DNA from: Xanthomonas albilineans
Lineage (GTDB): Bacteria; Pseudomonadota; Gammaproteobacteria; Xanthomonadales; Xanthomonadaceae
Reading direction: 5' to 3'
Assembly (NCBI RefSeq): GCF_002939705.1
Contig: NZ_MDCB01000001.1
Coordinates: 62,001-126,000, forward strand
Length of the DNA: 64,000 nt
Part shown: in pieces, positions 45,258 to 54,604 of the stretch
Position numbering within the stretch: the stretch's first letter is position 1
How the letters are laid out: every line of letters begins with the position of its first letter
Made by a program: the position numbers and the translations under genes
The notes under the pieces: generated by a model
What the model was told of the DNA's origin: nothing
What the model saw: the letters and a program-made list of their open reading frames with translations, nothing else
Databases searched by the model: none

Positions 45258-45550
45258 GGCTGATCCGGTCGAAGCTGCTGGCAACGGTGTGCGATTGCAT
45301 AATCGATACACTCGATGCGTCCCAGCATGCGCGCGTGCCAGCCCCGGCACGATGGCGTGGGGCCCAGCTATCCATAGGCTGTTGCCTAAAACGCCTAGGC
45401 TCGCCACGCTGGCGATGCATGCGTGCGTGGCGCATGTAAGCTAGATGTAGGAAACGTCGTGGCTGGTGATGGCGCAGATGCTGGGCTATCCTGCAGAGCC
45501 ATGTTCTTCCTGCCCTGCCGTCACGGCGTTGCGCTCGTTCGGGGATAGAA

Positions 45551-48500
45551 ATGCCGCAAAAGTTGCTCGCCAGAACGGGCCGATACTACCGGCGCATCCT
45601 CTACGGTGCCGCGACCGCGCTTTCTATGTCCATCGTCGCCGCCGCGTTGCTGTTCTGCAGTGGCATCATCGACCAGTACCGCGATAAGCAGATCGCGCAG
45701 TTCGTCAAGAGCAGCGAGGAGGTGCAGACGCAGGTGGACGAGTTGTCGGCGCGGCTGGTCCAGTTCGCCGATCTTTACGAAGGCGTATGGAATCTGCGTC
45801 AGAACGACGTGGTGCCGGTGCAGCGTTATGCGCGCAAGCTTGCCGAAGGCAAGGGCGTCACGGTCACCGAGGACGACCTCACCGCTGTGCCGTTCACCCT
45901 GGTTAGTTCATTGAACGGCACTGCAGACGCGGCTCGCCTGGCCACGGCGCTGCGCGTGGTGCGCGACATGTCCGCAGCGCCTTCCATCGATGCCAAGAAG
46001 ACCGGAGTGACTCTGGATGGCTTCCTTTATTCACCCGATGCCACCTTCATGGCGGTGTCGCCGGCCATGGGATTGGCTCAGTTGCAGAGCGCGCGCAGCG
46101 ACGGAGTGAGGGCATTCATCCGCCAACATATCGATGAGCCAGAGCGTTTGATCGCGGCCACGCCCGCGCAAGACCTGCGTAGCCAGCGGCCGCTGTGGCG
46201 GCCCGCCGACGAACGCGACGGAGGGTTGTCGGTATCGCAACTCATCGTGCCGATGTTTCGTGATGGTCGGCGTATTTTTACCATTGCGCTGTCGCTACCG
46301 GATCGTCAGTTCATGCGCTTTTTTCTACGAAAGGAGACGCGACGTCCCGGTTTCTTTTTGTTGAGCAATGCCGGTCAAGAGAATCTGGGAGATTACCCGC
46401 GCGGTGCCGAGGAAGCGGATTTGCTGCGCAGGGTGCGCGCGCAGACTGAGCGGTTTTCCCTGGTGGGTAGCGAGCCGATCGCGTTCTACCGCAGTGGAAC
46501 CTTCTTCGTGGCCCAGCGCATCGGTGGCCCGGATTGGATCGCTGTCTATGCCTACACTTGGGAAGAAGTGCTGGGCAATCTGCAGCACGAGTTCGTCACC
46601 GGGGCGCTGGTCTGCTTGCTGGCGCTGGGGTTCATGTGGGCCACAACGGTGTATTTCGATCTGCGCGTGACCAAGCCGCTGCTCAGAAGTGCCGAAAAAT
46701 TGATCGAGGCCGAGCATTTCAGCAAGGCCATCATCGATACCTTGCCGATTGGGATTGGCATATACGCGCCCGACACCGATACGGTGATGCTGGAGAACGG
46801 GGTGGCCCAGCGTATGCTCGGCAATCTCCCCGACGAGGGTAACCTTGGCTTCTATCGTCATGTCATGTGCGAACGCAACGCTGAAGCCGTGGCTGGCGAT
46901 CGCCATTCCTTCATCGAGGTGCGTTGGGATCTGGCCGAAGGGCAGAACAGCTACATCGGCGTGGCGTCTTCGCAGACCCGTTTCGGCGGACAACCGGTGG
47001 TTCTGCTGGGCCTGGTGGATATCAACGAGCGCAAAGCCAACGAAATGCTGTTGATGGAAGCCAAGCAGACTGCCGACGAGGCCAATCGGGCCAAGTCGAT
47101 GTTCCTGGCGATCGTCAGCCATGAGATCCGCACGCCGTTGCACGGGGCGATGGGGCATCTAGAACTGCTCTCGCGCAGTCCGCTGAGCTTCGAGCAGGGC
47201 GAGTGGGTGGACATGATCCGCCGCTCGTTCGACGCCTTGTTGAACCTGGTCAACGCGCTGCTCGATTCGACCAAACTCGAGGCCAATGCGCTGAAGATCA
47301 ATCCGGTGCAGATGTCGCCCAACGAGGTGCTGGAGCGTTGCGCACGCAGCTTCGGTGCGTCGATTTTGCAGGGTGGGGTGGCGTTCTACTGCGTTACCGA
47401 TCCGGATCTGGATGCGATGCTGGAGGGCGACGATCAACGTTTGGCGCAAATTTTGCAAAATCTGCTCGGCAATGCGGCCAAGTTTACCGAACGCGGTTCG
47501 ATCATGATCTCGTCGCGTTGCCTGAAGCAGGCCGACGGCGAGCTATGGGCGCGCTTCGAGGTGGCAGATACCGGAATCGGCATTCCTGCGTCGATGCAGT
47601 CGGCGATCTTCAATCCGCTGGCGCAGGCCGACGACAGTATCAGCCGACGCTTCGGCGGAACCGGGTTGGGCTTGTTCCTGTGCCGCAATCTGTCTCACCT
47701 GATGGGCGGGCGCATCAGCGTGCGCAGCGAGCCCGGCACCGGTAGCGTGTTCTGGGTCGATCTGCCGTTCAAGCGCACTGGCCGCGCTCTGCTTACCGAA
47801 TCGCGGCCATTGGAGGGTTTCGTCGTCGATGTGCTGTGTCCCCATCCTGCCTGGCGCGCCATGCTCGCCGAGCGTCTGCGCCGCTGGGGTGCGAGCTTGC
47901 ATGCTGCCGACGCTGCGAACGCCTCGCTGCATGTCCGCATCGTGGCCGAAGCCGATAACCGCACCTGGCGCAGCGCCGATTTGAGTGCGGTTCCTATGCT
48001 CGGCACGGTCTTCGTTTCGGCCAAAGGGCCGTTGACCCCACGGCGACACGAAAAACAGATCGAGGTGAGTTCGCTGACCTATGCGGGGCTGTTGGAAGCG
48101 TTGGCCGAGCTGACGGGCACCGCCGCCGAACATGCGCAGCGGCGCGCGAGCGGGGCCGTTGTGGAGGGCGTGGAGCAAAATTTGGACATTCTCGTTGCCG
48201 AAGACGATGCGGTGAACCGCACCTTGATCAAACACCAACTGGCGGCGCTAGGATGTACTCGGGTACGTGTGGCGATCGATGGCATGGAAGCGCTCAAGCT
48301 GTGGCTCGAGCGCCGCGCCGATCTGGTCATCACCGATCTGGGCATGCCACACTTGGATGGCGTCGGTTTGCTGCGCAAGTTGCGCGAATTCGATCCGGAT
48401 GCGCGGGTGGTGGCGACCTCGGCATCGGCGGCGGCGGAGATCAGTGCCGATACCGAGCAGTTCTCCGACTCACTGCAAAAACCCGTGTTATTGAGCGACC

Positions 48501-48844
48501 TGCGTCGCGTCTTGAGGAATGCCATTTTGTCTCGATCCTCTTCCACAAATTCCGCCAAGCCCCAGGAGTACCGCTCCGATGAATTGGACGCGATGTTGCG
48601 TCAGGCGTTTCACGCTGAATGGAGGGCGGAGCGGCAACTTATCGAGCAGGCCTTGGCCGTGCAGGACCTGGAGTCGCTACGCCGACGTATACATCGCCTG
48701 CAGGGTGCGTTGATGGCCTTGGGAATGGACGACCTGGTGGAAGAATTGCAATTGCTGCAGCAGGCTTATGCGGGCGGGGATTGGATGTTGCTGAGGTCGC
48801 GCTGTCGGCAGCTACTGTCGCATGTAGAGGCTGTGGCGGGTTGA
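45551..48844 (+). CDS. Hybrid sensor histidine kinase with HPt domain, RocS1/RcsC/BvgS-like
   Basis: The protein has 1097 residues. The order is TM1 (about 17-40), a large periplasmic sensor region, TM2 (about 350-372), a PAS-like segment (about 385-490), and HisKA with phospho-acceptor His524 (VSHEIRTPLHG). An HATPase follows (about 635-750, NLLGNAAKF and DTGIGIP), then a receiver with Asp929 (VITDLGMP). The C-terminal HPt domain has His1048 (IHRLQGAL, Gln in place of the usual Lys). It is a four-step phosphorelay kinase, flanked by the EAL protein and a NarL-type regulator. Confidence 0.92.
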   Translation: MPQKLLARTGRYYRRILYGAATALSMSIVAAALLFCSGIIDQYRDKQIAQFVKSSEEVQTQVDELSARLVQFADLYEGVWNLRQNDVVPVQRYARKLAEGKGVTVTEDDLTAVPFTLVSSLNGTADAARLATALRVVRDMSAAPSIDAKKTGVTLDGFLYSPDATFMAVSPAMGLAQLQSARSDGVRAFIRQHIDEPERLIAATPAQDLRSQRPLWRPADERDGGLSVSQLIVPMFRDGRRIFTIALSLPDRQFMRFFLRKETRRPGFFLLSNAGQENLGDYPRGAEEADLLRRVRAQTERFSLVGSEPIAFYRSGTFFVAQRIGGPDWIAVYAYTWEEVLGNLQHEFVTGALVCLLALGFMWATTVYFDLRVTKPLLRSAEKLIEAEHFSKAIIDTLPIGIGIYAPDTDTVMLENGVAQRMLGNLPDEGNLGFYRHVMCERNAEAVAGDRHSFIEVRWDLAEGQNSYIGVASSQTRFGGQPVVLLGLVDINERKANEMLLMEAKQTADEANRAKSMFLAIVSHEIRTPLHGAMGHLELLSRSPLSFEQGEWVDMIRRSFDALLNLVNALLDSTKLEANALKINPVQMSPNEVLERCARSFGASILQGGVAFYCVTDPDLDAMLEGDDQRLAQILQNLLGNAAKFTERGSIMISSRCLKQADGELWARFEVADTGIGIPASMQSAIFNPLAQADDSISRRFGGTGLGLFLCRNLSHLMGGRISVRSEPGTGSVFWVDLPFKRTGRALLTESRPLEGFVVDVLCPHPAWRAMLAERLRRWGASLHAADAANASLHVRIVAEADNRTWRSADLSAVPMLGTVFVSAKGPLTPRRHEKQIEVSSLTYAGLLEALAELTGTAAEHAQRRASGAVVEGVEQNLDILVAEDDAVNRTLIKHQLAALGCTRVRVAIDGMEALKLWLERRADLVITDLGMPHLDGVGLLRKLREFDPDARVVATSASAAAEISADTEQFSDSLQKPVLLSDLRRVLRNAILSRSSSTNSAKPQEYRSDELDAMLRQAFHAEWRAERQLIEQALAVQDLESLRRRIHRLQGALMALGMDDLVEELQLLQQAYAGGDWMLLRSRCRQLLSHVEAVAG

Positions 48845-48887
48845 GCGCGTGACCGAGGTTCGTCGGCTCCTATCTGTCAGCGTTCGG

Positions 48888-49541
48888 CTAGGTGCCATCG
48901 ATGTCCAGTTCGCGCAGTATGGTGGCCAGTTCCACGTCGTTCTTGGCGCCTAGCTTCTTCATGGCCGCGATCTTCTGGTTGCTGATGGTCTTGGGGCTAC
49001 GCTTGAGCCGTGCGGCGATCTCGCCCAACGACAATCCATCGGCGGTCATCCGTGCCACCGTGGCTTCCTTGGCGGAGAGCGTGTTTACCCCGGTGGCGCT
49101 GCTCCTGCTGTAGCGCGTGGTCAGCAGCGCCGCCGACAGCGAGCTTGGTACATAGAGGCGGCCACTTGCCACGTCGCGTACGGCAGCGACCAGGTTGCCG
49201 AAATCGGCACGACTCTTGCCGATGAAACCGGAGGCGCCGAGTTGCAAGGCGGCCGAGACGATCGACGGCGCCGTATGCGCGCTGAGTACTAACAGCCGCA
49301 TCTGCGGGGCGAGCCGACGCAGGCGCTGCAGCAAGTGCAGGCCATCGGCCTGTGGGTCGCTCTCAAACTCGTAGTCGCACAACAGCACATCCACCGGCTG
49401 CTCGGCGAGCGACCGCAGCAACTGGTCGATGGCATCGCAACTGAATACGACTTCGATGTCCAGATTGTCTTTCAGCACGCTGGTGACGCCGAGCAGCACG
49501 ATCGGGTGGTCGTCGGCGATGCCGACACGGATCCTGTCCAT
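48888..49541 (-). CDS. NarL/RcsB-family response regulator, RocA1-like
   Basis: The protein has 217 residues. The receiver domain has phospho-acceptor Asp56 (VLLCDYEF), the Asp pair DD10-11 and the switch Lys in GFIGKS. The C-terminal LuxR-type HTH (about 150-205) has LSAKEATVARMTADGLSLGEIAARLKRSPKTISNQKI split over the motif. It is convergent with the hybrid kinase (43 bp) and divergent from the trimeric autotransporter. It is the probable output regulator of the phosphorelay. Confidence 0.92.
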   Translation of the reverse strand: MDRIRVGIADDHPIVLLGVTSVLKDNLDIEVVFSCDAIDQLLRSLAEQPVDVLLCDYEFESDPQADGLHLLQRLRRLAPQMRLLVLSAHTAPSIVSAALQLGASGFIGKSRADFGNLVAAVRDVASGRLYVPSSLSAALLTTRYSRSSATGVNTLSAKEATVARMTADGLSLGEIAARLKRSPKTISNQKIAAMKKLGAKNDVELATILRELDIDGT

Positions 49542-49690
49542 TGTTCAGTTCCTGTGGGTAATTGCCGTCGCATACGCGCCTATCCGACGAATCATACGGT
49601 AACCCGGCCAGGTATGGCTCAGTGGAGAGAATATCGCGCCTGCCGCAGCTCTTTGCTTTTTGCTGAACAAGCCATAGCGTGCTGCACGGC

Positions 49691-49708
49691 TTTAGGCGTT
49701 CGCCCAAT
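49691..49708. repeat. 18-bp direct repeat, copy 1, in the regulator/adhesin divergent region
   Basis: TTTAGGCGTTCGCCCAAT is identical to the copy at 49719-49736, with start-to-start spacing of 28 bp. Each contains a GGCG-TT-CGCC dyad. It lies between the divergent regulator and autotransporter start codons. It is a plausible tandem operator. Confidence 0.7.
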
Positions 49709-49718
49709 ACGGCTTTTT

Positions 49719-49736
49719 TTTAGGCGTTCGCCCAAT
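49719..49736. repeat. 18-bp direct repeat, copy 2
   Basis: This is the second identical copy of TTTAGGCGTTCGCCCAAT, 77 bp upstream of the autotransporter ATG at 49814. See copy 1 at 49691. Confidence 0.7.
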
Positions 49737-49813
49737 GATGAATTGGGGGCGATCCCATCGTCGTGGTGTCGGGAGAAATCTAATTTCTATGCACCTTCAG
49801 CGGGAGCATGGAA

Positions 49814-52800
49814 ATGAACAGGGCATTCAAGATCGTGTGGAATCGTGCCATGGGCGCATGGGTGATCGTGTCTGAATTGGCCAAGACCAAGGCCAAGGGA
49901 GGGCGGCAGAAGCGGGCGAGCCATTCGCCGTTTCTTGGTTTGTGCTTAGCAACGCTGGTCTGCATTGTGAGTGCAGAAAATGAAGCGCGTGCTGCCATCT
50001 GCTACTGGCATCATGGCTGGGTATGCTCCGATGACCAACCGCAACCGGAAGATGTCACGGGCTTGAAGTACGTCCAAATCAACTCGACTGGGGAAGAAAG
50101 CAAGGCCAGTGGCACCGATAGCAGTGCGATGGGGCCGGCGGCGGCGGCTTATGGCGATAACGCCATGGCGTTGGGCAATGGTGCGGTTGCGGGCCAGGCC
50201 AATACGAAAGACAAGCCGAACAATTCCTCGACCATTGTCAACGATGTGGCGTTGGGCAAGTCGGCCAAGGCCACCGGCGGCAACAGCTTGGCGCTGGGCG
50301 CGGGGGCGTCGGCCGATCAGGCTGGTGCGGTAGCGCTGGGTGCGGACAGCAGCACGGCGGCGGTGGTGGCGACCACCGGTGCGACGATCAACGGGACCGC
50401 GTACACCTATGCGGGTACCACGCCGGTGAGCACGGTGAGCGTGGGGAGCGTCGACCACGAGCGCACAGTGACCAACGTGGCGGCAGGTCGCGTGTCCGAA
50501 ACCAGCACCGATGCGGTGAACGGTTCGCAGTTGTATGCGACCAACAGCGAGGTGGGCAATGTGGGCAGCAAGGTTACCGAGCTCGACAGCACGGTGAAGC
50601 AGTTCCAAAACGGCAAGGGTGTTAAGTACATCAATACAAAATCCACCGGCGATGACAGCGTGGCGAGCGGCGCCGACAGCACGGCGATTGGCGTGGCCGC
50701 CAACGCGTCGGGTGGCCATACGTTGGCGATCGGTAAGGGAGCCAGTGCGATTGGAGCCGATGCGATAGCGCAGGGAAGCAATGCTTCCGCGTCTGGTCTT
50801 GGAGCGGTGGCGCAAGGCAGTAAAGCCTCAGCGTCGGGCGGCAACAGCTTGGCGCTGGGTGCGGGGGCGTCGGCCGATCAGGCTGGTGCGGTAGCGCTGG
50901 GTGCGGACAGCAGCACGGCGGCGGTGGTGGCGACCACCGGTGCGACGATCAACGGGACCGCGTACACCTATGCGGGTACCACGCCGGCGAGCACGGTGAG
51001 CGTGGGGAGCGTCGACCACGAGCGCACGGTGACCAACGTGGCGGCGGGCCGCGTGTCCGAAACCAGCACCGATGCGGTGAACGGTTCGCAGTTGTATGCG
51101 ACCAACACCGAGGTGGGTTCGGTCGGTGGCAAGGTCAGCAAGCTTGGTGATCAGGTCACGGAGATCAACACTGCCATCACCAATCTGCAAAATGGCGAGG
51201 GTATCAAGTACGTCCATACCAACTCGACTGGGGACGACAGCACTGCCAGCGGCACCGATAGCAGTGCGATGGGGCCGGCGGCGGCGGCTTATGGCGATAA
51301 CGCCATGGCGCTGGGCAAGTTGGCTAAGGCCACCGGCGTCAACAGCACGGCGGTGGGCGTGGCTGCCAAAGCGGGTGGCCACAGCGCGCTGGCGTTGGGC
51401 AGTGAGAGCAATGCCAGCGGCATAGCCAGCAGCGCCCTCGGTTATAATGCCAACGCCAGCGGATACACCGCGACGGCGTTGGGCTTCAACACCAAGGCGT
51501 CGGGTCAAAGCAGTGTCGCGGTCGGTAGCTCGGCTAATGCCAGCGGCATAGCCAGCAGCGCCCTCGGTTATCAAGCCAACGCCAGCGGATACACCGCGAC
51601 GGCGTTGGGCTTCAACACCAATGCGTCGGGTCAAAGGAGTGTCGCGGTCGGTAGCTCGGCCAAGGCCACCGACGTCAACAGCACGGCGGTGGGCGTGGCT
51701 GCCAAAGCGGGTGGCCACAGCGCGCTGGCGTTGGGCAGTGAGAGCAATGCCAGCGGCATAGCTAGCAGCGCCCTCGGTTATCAAGCCAACGCCAGCGGAT
51801 ACACCGCGACGGCGTTGGGCTTCAACACCAAGGCGTCGGGTCAAAGCAGTGTCGCGGTCGGTAGCTCGGCCAATGCCAGCGGCATAGCCAGCAGCGCCCT
51901 CGGTCATAATGCCAACGCCAGCGGATACACCGCGACGGCGTTGGGCTTCAACACCAAGGCGTCGGGTCAAAGCAGTGTCGCGGTCGGTAGCTTGGCCAAG
52001 GCCACCGGCGGCAACAGCCTGGCCTTGGGAGCAGGCGCATCGGCTGAAGGCTACAGCGCCATCGCACAGGGCAAGAGCAGCCAGTCTTCGGGTGAAGGCA
52101 GCATCGCGCTGGGCAATTTCACCAAATCCTCCTCCATTAATGCCGTCGCGCTCGGCACCTCCAGTAGTGCGAGTGGCAGTAGCAGTGTCGCAATCGGAGG
52201 GGGCGCTAATGCGTCGGGTTACAGCTCGGTTGCGCATGGCGTGTGGGCATCGGCCAGCGGAGGCGCCAGCACAGCGGTCGGTACGCATTCGCAGGCCAGT
52301 GAGGTGCGTGCTGTGGCGCTTGGCAACTTCAGTGTCGCCTCGGGCATCAATAGCCTAGCGGCTGGTAACAACGCGAAGGCTTCAAGTACATCGTCCCTGG
52401 CGTTGGGTGACCGTGCCACGGCCGATCAGGCCGGTGCGGTGGCTCTGGGTGCGGGCAGCAGCACGGCGGCGACGGTGGCGACCACCGGTGCGACCATCAA
52501 CGGGACCGCGTACAAATATGCGGGCAACGCGCCGACCAGCACGGTGAGCGTGGGCAGCGCCGGTCACGAGCGCACAGTGACCAACGTGGCGGCGGGCCGC
52601 GTGTCCGAAACCAGCACCGATGCGGTGAACGGTTCGCAGTTGTATGCGACCAACACCGAGGTGAGCTCGGTTGGAGGCAAGGTGACCGAGATCAATAAGA
52701 CCTTGGAGAAACTGCAGCAAGGAACGGGCGTGAAGTACGTCAATACCAACTCCACCGGCGATGACAGCGTGGCGACCGGCACCGACAGCACGGCGATTGG

Positions 52801-54469
52801 CGTGGCCGCCAACGCGGCGGGTGACCGCACGTTGGCGATCGGCAAGGGGGCCAGTGCGCTCGGCGGCGATGCGGTGGCGCAGGGCAGTAATGCTTCCGCG
52901 TCCGGTCTGGGAGCGGTGGCGCAAGGCAGTGACGCCACCGCGTCGGGAGGCTACAGCGTGGCGCAGGGTGCTTCTGCGCAAGCTAGCGGTGCGGCCTCGA
53001 TCGCGATCGGCGATAGCTCGAGTGCGCAGGCTAAGAACGCGGTCGCCATCGGCAGCAAGGCGGTTGCCAGCTCCACCGGCGATGTCGCCCTGGGGAGTGG
53101 CAGCACGACCAGTTCGGCCATTGCCACCAAAGGCGTCGTGCTCAATGGTCACAGCTACGCCTTTGCTGGCACCGCGCCGACCAGCACGGTCAGCGTGGGC
53201 AGCGCGGGCAACGAGCGCACGGTGACCAATGTCGCCGCTGGTCGTCTGTCCGAAACCAGTACCGATGCGGTCAACGGTTCGCAGTTGCATGCGACCAACA
53301 CCGAGGTGAGCAAGCTCGACCATGCGGTCAAGAGTATCCAGGGCGGCGACGGTGTGAAGTACATGCGGGTCAATTCAAGCGGGGAAGATAGTGTTGCCAC
53401 TGGTGCCGACAGCATTGCGATCGGCCCCGATGCGGTCGCCGGCAACGCGAATGACGTGGCGATTGGTGCGAGTGCTCGCACGGCGGCGACCACAGCGGTA
53501 GCATCGACGACCCTGGGCGGCTCCACCTACAACTTTGCGGGCAGCACGCCGGTCGGTGCGTTCAGCGTCGGTGCGGTGGGTGCGGAGCGGCAGATCCAGA
53601 ATGTCGCCGCTGGCCGTCTAAGTGCTAGCAGCACCGATGCGGTGAATGGCTCGCAACTGTATGCCACCAACCAAAAAGTGCAAGACAACTCCAGCACGAT
53701 TTCCACCTTGCAGAGTTCGCTGACCACCATGCAGGAGACGACCAGGAAAGGCAGTGCTTTCTCGGGTGGCAGCGGGACCGGCAGTAGTAAGGCCGAATCC
53801 AGTAGTGCTAGCAGCACTCCCGCGAATCAGGTGGTTCCGGTGGCCGTCGGCAACAACGGCACATCGGTGGTGGTTGGTCCGACGGCGACGGCCAGTAACA
53901 CCAGCACCACGGCTGCCGGCAACAACAGTCAGGCCAGCGGTTTGAACGCAACGGCGATGGGCGCGGATGCGGTCGCTTCCGGTGCCGGTAGTGTGGCTGT
54001 AGGCAAGGGAGCCAAGGCCACGGAGGCCAACAGCGTCGCCTTGGGCCAGGGATCGGTGGCTGATCGTGCCAATAGCGTGTCGGTGGGTTCGGCCACCAAT
54101 CAGCGCCAGATCACCAACGTGGCAGCGGGAACGCAGCTTACCGATGCGGTCAATGTGGGGCAGTTGAACGATGGGCTGAGCGGTGTGGTGGATTGGTCGC
54201 GCAACTACACCGATACCCGTGTGGGTCAGGTCGATCGGCGCGCCAGTGCCGGCGTGGCGGCGGCGATGGCGATGTCCAGCCTGCCGCAGGCGTACCAGCC
54301 GGATCAAAGCGCGGCGGGCGTGTCGCTGAGTTCGTTCCGCGGCGAACAGGCGATCGCAGTGGGCGTGTCGAAGATCAGCGAAAGTGGTCGTTACCTGTTC
54401 AAGGTCAACGCCAGTGCCACCACCCGTGGCGATGCCGGTGTGGCAGTGGGGGCTGGCATGGTTTGGTAA
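49814..54469 (+). CDS. Trimeric autotransporter adhesin (YadA/Hia/XadA type)
   Basis: The protein has 1551 residues. An extended signal peptide (ESPR, MNRAFKIVWNRAMGAWVIVS) precedes the cleavage region near SAENEARA. A long YadA-head region follows, with AxAxG heptad repeats (GxNSxALGxxA, SGYTATALG). Interleaved neck/stalk motifs read TNVAAGRVSETSTDAVNGSQ. The C-terminal four-strand YadA anchor ends DAGVAVGAGMVW. It is expected on the outer surface as a trimer. ATG 49814 is preferred over 49808, because GGGAG at 49802-49806 is well spaced from it. The gene is repetitive at DNA level (see 50279 and 51326). Confidence 0.93.
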   Translation: MNRAFKIVWNRAMGAWVIVSELAKTKAKGGRQKRASHSPFLGLCLATLVCIVSAENEARAAICYWHHGWVCSDDQPQPEDVTGLKYVQINSTGEESKASGTDSSAMGPAAAAYGDNAMALGNGAVAGQANTKDKPNNSSTIVNDVALGKSAKATGGNSLALGAGASADQAGAVALGADSSTAAVVATTGATINGTAYTYAGTTPVSTVSVGSVDHERTVTNVAAGRVSETSTDAVNGSQLYATNSEVGNVGSKVTELDSTVKQFQNGKGVKYINTKSTGDDSVASGADSTAIGVAANASGGHTLAIGKGASAIGADAIAQGSNASASGLGAVAQGSKASASGGNSLALGAGASADQAGAVALGADSSTAAVVATTGATINGTAYTYAGTTPASTVSVGSVDHERTVTNVAAGRVSETSTDAVNGSQLYATNTEVGSVGGKVSKLGDQVTEINTAITNLQNGEGIKYVHTNSTGDDSTASGTDSSAMGPAAAAYGDNAMALGKLAKATGVNSTAVGVAAKAGGHSALALGSESNASGIASSALGYNANASGYTATALGFNTKASGQSSVAVGSSANASGIASSALGYQANASGYTATALGFNTNASGQRSVAVGSSAKATDVNSTAVGVAAKAGGHSALALGSESNASGIASSALGYQANASGYTATALGFNTKASGQSSVAVGSSANASGIASSALGHNANASGYTATALGFNTKASGQSSVAVGSLAKATGGNSLALGAGASAEGYSAIAQGKSSQSSGEGSIALGNFTKSSSINAVALGTSSSASGSSSVAIGGGANASGYSSVAHGVWASASGGASTAVGTHSQASEVRAVALGNFSVASGINSLAAGNNAKASSTSSLALGDRATADQAGAVALGAGSSTAATVATTGATINGTAYKYAGNAPTSTVSVGSAGHERTVTNVAAGRVSETSTDAVNGSQLYATNTEVSSVGGKVTEINKTLEKLQQGTGVKYVNTNSTGDDSVATGTDSTAIGVAANAAGDRTLAIGKGASALGGDAVAQGSNASASGLGAVAQGSDATASGGYSVAQGASAQASGAASIAIGDSSSAQAKNAVAIGSKAVASSTGDVALGSGSTTSSAIATKGVVLNGHSYAFAGTAPTSTVSVGSAGNERTVTNVAAGRLSETSTDAVNGSQLHATNTEVSKLDHAVKSIQGGDGVKYMRVNSSGEDSVATGADSIAIGPDAVAGNANDVAIGASARTAATTAVASTTLGGSTYNFAGSTPVGAFSVGAVGAERQIQNVAAGRLSASSTDAVNGSQLYATNQKVQDNSSTISTLQSSLTTMQETTRKGSAFSGGSGTGSSKAESSSASSTPANQVVPVAVGNNGTSVVVGPTATASNTSTTAAGNNSQASGLNATAMGADAVASGAGSVAVGKGAKATEANSVALGQGSVADRANSVSVGSATNQRQITNVAAGTQLTDAVNVGQLNDGLSGVVDWSRNYTDTRVGQVDRRASAGVAAAMAMSSLPQAYQPDQSAAGVSLSSFRGEQAIAVGVSKISESGRYLFKVNASATTRGDAGVAVGAGMVW
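50279..51108 (+). repeat. In-frame near-identical repeat inside the adhesin, offset 561 bp
   Basis: About 269 bp starting at 50279 recur at 50840-51108 with few mismatches, encoding a head-neck unit of 187 codons spacing. A more diverged copy is near 52428-52655. Confidence 0.8.
51326..52011 (+). repeat. 336-bp tandem duplication built from 126-bp units in the adhesin head
   Basis: The block starting at 51326 recurs at 51662 (336 bp, 112 codons). Within each block a 126-bp (42-codon) unit occurs twice, with matching starts at 51411, 51537, 51747 and 51873. All offsets are multiples of three. Near-identity suggests recent expansion. Confidence 0.85.
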
Positions 54470-54534
54470 GCCGGGCTGCCGCCGGTCGGTCGCTGGTGTA
54501 ATGCGCCGGCCGGTGGCCTCCCAACCACGCGTAC

Positions 54535-54560
54535 AAGCGCGTCCACGGACGCGCTTTTTT
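54535..54560 (+). terminator. Rho-independent terminator after the adhesin
   Basis: AAGCGCGTC and GACGCGCTT form a 9-bp stem around CACG, followed by TTTT. It begins 66 bp after the adhesin stop. Confidence 0.88.
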
Positions 54561-54604
54561 GTTGCCGGCGGCGATGGTAGGAAGCCGGGCGACGGGGAAG
54601 AAAT

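Noticed and set aside
50279-52011. Repetitive array that could be mistaken for a CRISPR or minisatellite
   Set aside because: All periods are multiples of three, lie within one adhesin ORF and encode YadA-head repeats. There are no unique spacers.
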